Shown: positions 62,342 through 64,000 of the stretch, one piece after another
Position numbering within the stretch: the stretch's first letter is position 1
How the letters are laid out: each line of letters opens with the position of its first letter
Assembly (NCBI RefSeq): GCF_947648125.1
Contig: NZ_CANSMR010000017.1
Location: 113,208-177,207 of the forward strand
Direction: 5' to 3'
Source: an uncultured Bradyrhizobium sp.
Lineage (GTDB): Bacteria > Pseudomonadota > Alphaproteobacteria > Rhizobiales > Xanthobacteraceae
Length of the DNA: 64,000 nucleotides
Made by a program: the position numbers and the translations under genes
The notes under the pieces: generated by a model
Seen by the model: only the letters and a program-made list of their open reading frames with translations
Told to the model about the DNA's origin: nothing
Databases searched by the model: none

Positions 62342-63850
62342 TTGTGGGTTTTTGACGTGATTGAACGCGCTGGAGGGCGTGAAGATGGAACTGGCCGCCG
62401 GCTTTCGGCTGTGCCGGCGCTCGTCTGCGCGGCCCTGACGCTGTCGGCCTGCGGCAATGTCGGCCGGTTCGAGCAAGTCACCCCGACCGCGGCGGCGGCG
62501 CCGGTGAAGCCGAACCGCGTTGTGCAGCAGACGCCCAACAGCGAGCGCGAGCACGAGCGCATCCTGTCATCCTATGGCGGCGCCTATGACGACCCGAAGC
62601 TCGAGGCCCTGATCAGCAAGACCGTCGACCGGCTGGTCGCCGCCTCCGAACGGCCCGACCAGGCCTACAAGGTCACGATCCTCAACTCCGGCGCGGTGAA
62701 CGCCTTCGCGCTGCCGACCGGCCAGCTCTACGTCACGCGCGGTCTCATTGCGCTCGCCAGCGACACCTCCGAACTCTCCTCGGTACTCAGCCACGAGATG
62801 GCGCATGTCTTGGCCAAGCACGCCGCGATGCGCGAGGACCAGGCGCGCCAGGCGGCGGTGGTGACGCGCGTCGTCACCGACATGAGCACCGATCCCGACC
62901 TCACGGCGCTGGCGCTCGCCAAGACCAAGCTGACGATGGCGAGCTTCTCGCGGCAGCAGGAGTTCGAGGCCGACGGCATCGGCGTCGGGATCGCCGCGCG
63001 CGCGCATTTCGATCCCTACGGCGCGTCGCGCTTCCTGACCGCGATGGAGCGCAATGCTGCGCTCAAGATCGGCAAGACCGCGCTCGATCCACGTGCGCAG
63101 GATTTCACCTCGTCGCATCCGGCAACGCCGGAGCGCATCTCCAACGCGCAGACCACCGCACGGCAATACTCATCGCCCGAGAGCAATGAGCGCGACCGCG
63201 AGACCTATCTCGCCGCGATCGACAACATCGTCTATGGCGAGGATCCCAGCGAAGGCTTCGTGCGCGGCCGCCGCTTCCTGCATCCCAAGCTCGGCTTCAC
63301 CTTCACCGCACCGGAGAATTTCACGCTCGACAACACCGCGCAGGCGGTGATCGGCGTCCGCGAGGGCGGCAGCCAGGCGATGCGCTTCGACGTGGTGCGG
63401 GTGCCGGCCGAGCAGTCGCTCGGCGACTATCTGAATTCCGGCTGGATGGAAGGCGTCGAGAAGTCCTCGACCGAGGACCTCAACATCAACGGCTTTCCGG
63501 CGGCATCGGCCACCGCGCATGGCGACCAGTGGCAGTTCAAGGTCTACGCGCTGCGCTTCGGCAGCGACGTCTACCGCTTCATCTTCGCCGCCAAGCAAAA
63601 GTCCACCGAGAGCGAGCGCAACGCGCGCGAGACCGTCAATTCATTCCGTCGCCTGACCCTTGACGAGATCCAGGCCGCGCGGCCGCTGCGCATCAAGGTC
63701 ATCAACGTGCAGCCCGGCGACACCGTGGAATCGCTGTCGCATCGCATGGCCGGCGTCGATCATCCGACTGAGCGCTTCCGCGTGCTCAACGGCCTCGATG
63801 CCCACGCCCAGGTCAAGCCGCGCGACCGCGTCAAGATCGTGGTGGATTGA
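62342..63850 (+). CDS. M48-family metalloprotease lipoprotein
   Basis: A protein of up to 502 residues. Lipoprotein-type signal (ALTLSAC), zinc motif SHEMAHVLAKH (HExxH) and the third ligand in QQEFEADGIGVGIA. The second half resembles a stress-related domain ending in a LysM-like VINVQPGDTVESLSHRMAGV. BepA/YfgC-like envelope quality control is the likely role. The start is ambiguous: TTG 62342 or GTG 62357. Confidence 0.86.
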   Translation: MWVFDVIERAGGREDGTGRRLSAVPALVCAALTLSACGNVGRFEQVTPTAAAAPVKPNRVVQQTPNSEREHERILSSYGGAYDDPKLEALISKTVDRLVAASERPDQAYKVTILNSGAVNAFALPTGQLYVTRGLIALASDTSELSSVLSHEMAHVLAKHAAMREDQARQAAVVTRVVTDMSTDPDLTALALAKTKLTMASFSRQQEFEADGIGVGIAARAHFDPYGASRFLTAMERNAALKIGKTALDPRAQDFTSSHPATPERISNAQTTARQYSSPESNERDRETYLAAIDNIVYGEDPSEGFVRGRRFLHPKLGFTFTAPENFTLDNTAQAVIGVREGGSQAMRFDVVRVPAEQSLGDYLNSGWMEGVEKSSTEDLNINGFPAASATAHGDQWQFKVYALRFGSDVYRFIFAAKQKSTESERNARETVNSFRRLTLDEIQAARPLRIKVINVQPGDTVESLSHRMAGVDHPTERFRVLNGLDAHAQVKPRDRVKIVVD

Positions 63851-63869
63851 GGCTGCACGCATCCTCAAT

Positions 63870-64000
63870 ACCGTCGTCCCGGCGAAGGCCGGGACCCATC
63901 ACTACCGTTATCGATTGACGGAAAAGGCTGGGGCCGCAGCACGCCCCAACAACATCTTCCTGTGGTTATGGGTCCCTGCTTCCGCAGGGACGACGTAGAG
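63870..64000. repeat. intergenic palindromic repeat, family A copy
   Basis: CCGTCGTCCCGGCGAAGGCC then GGGACCCATCACTACCG at the left and CCTGTGGTTATGGGTCCCTG then CTTCCGCAGGGACGACG at the right. It is closely related to 510-645. Confidence 0.75.

Overview
The window looks like chromosome of a Bradyrhizobium-type alphaproteobacterium (family Nitrobacteraceae). This rests on the high GC content, the dense third-position GC bias, the gene content (many CoA-thioester catabolic genes, orphan amino-acid-type binding proteins, RoxA-like cytochrome c) and several families of palindromic intergenic repeats typical of that group. It is recognition from sequence, not a database result.

Left flank, 1-15.9 kb: the end of a gentisate-dioxygenase-like cupin; a minus-strand set of FAD oxidoreductase plus a nitrate/taurine-type ABC importer (binding protein, ATPase, permease) with a divergent LysR regulator; an enoyl-CoA hydratase; a ketopantoate-reductase-like gene followed by an SDR; an alpha/beta hydrolase; a dihaem RoxA-like cytochrome c; aspartase; a TPR protein.

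Centre, 15878-38489: an integrated 22.6 kb genomic island in the 3' end of tRNA-Arg(CCT). An 18-bp perfect direct repeat marks both ends. A tyrosine integrase sits beside the intact tRNA, and GTGACTAACG repeats at both ends look like integrase arm sites. The left part carries a phage-O-like replication initiator whose own coding sequence contains five iteron-like repeats and three tandem 13-mers (a lambda-like origin inside the initiator gene), a possible helicase-loader partner, a serine resolvase with a long palindrome upstream, a double-glycine-leader peptide, at least four tiny single-span membrane proteins, and a terminase large subunit with upstream partners. I see no capsid, portal or tail genes, so a phage satellite or a decayed prophage is the best reading. 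The middle is AT-richer cargo: an OafA-like acyltransferase, two O-antigen polymerase/ligase-family proteins and small membrane partners (a seroconversion-like cassette), a large serine recombinase, a lipoprotein and a stand-alone SIR2-like protein (candidate anti-phage NADase). The right end is a compact plus-strand operon: Arc-type repressor, small conserved protein, DUF3102-like protein, small protein, integrase.

Right flank, 38.5-64 kb: a Baeyer-Villiger-type flavin monooxygenase with a divergent TetR regulator and a palindrome between them; a LuxR-type regulator; small exported proteins; a second ketopantoate-reductase-like gene; YidB-like and GlsB-like stress proteins; an SDR; a metallo-beta-lactamase-fold lactonase. 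Then comes a catabolic block (47.9-61.4 kb) of acyl-CoA ligase, binding protein, Old Yellow Enzyme, IclR regulator, two acyl-CoA dehydrogenases and an enoyl-CoA hydratase on plus, and an ADP-forming acyl-CoA synthetase, VOC protein, enoyl-CoA hydratase and second binding protein on minus. Together they suggest uptake and beta-oxidation-like breakdown of an unidentified carboxylic acid. The window ends with an SNase-like protein and an M48 metalloprotease.
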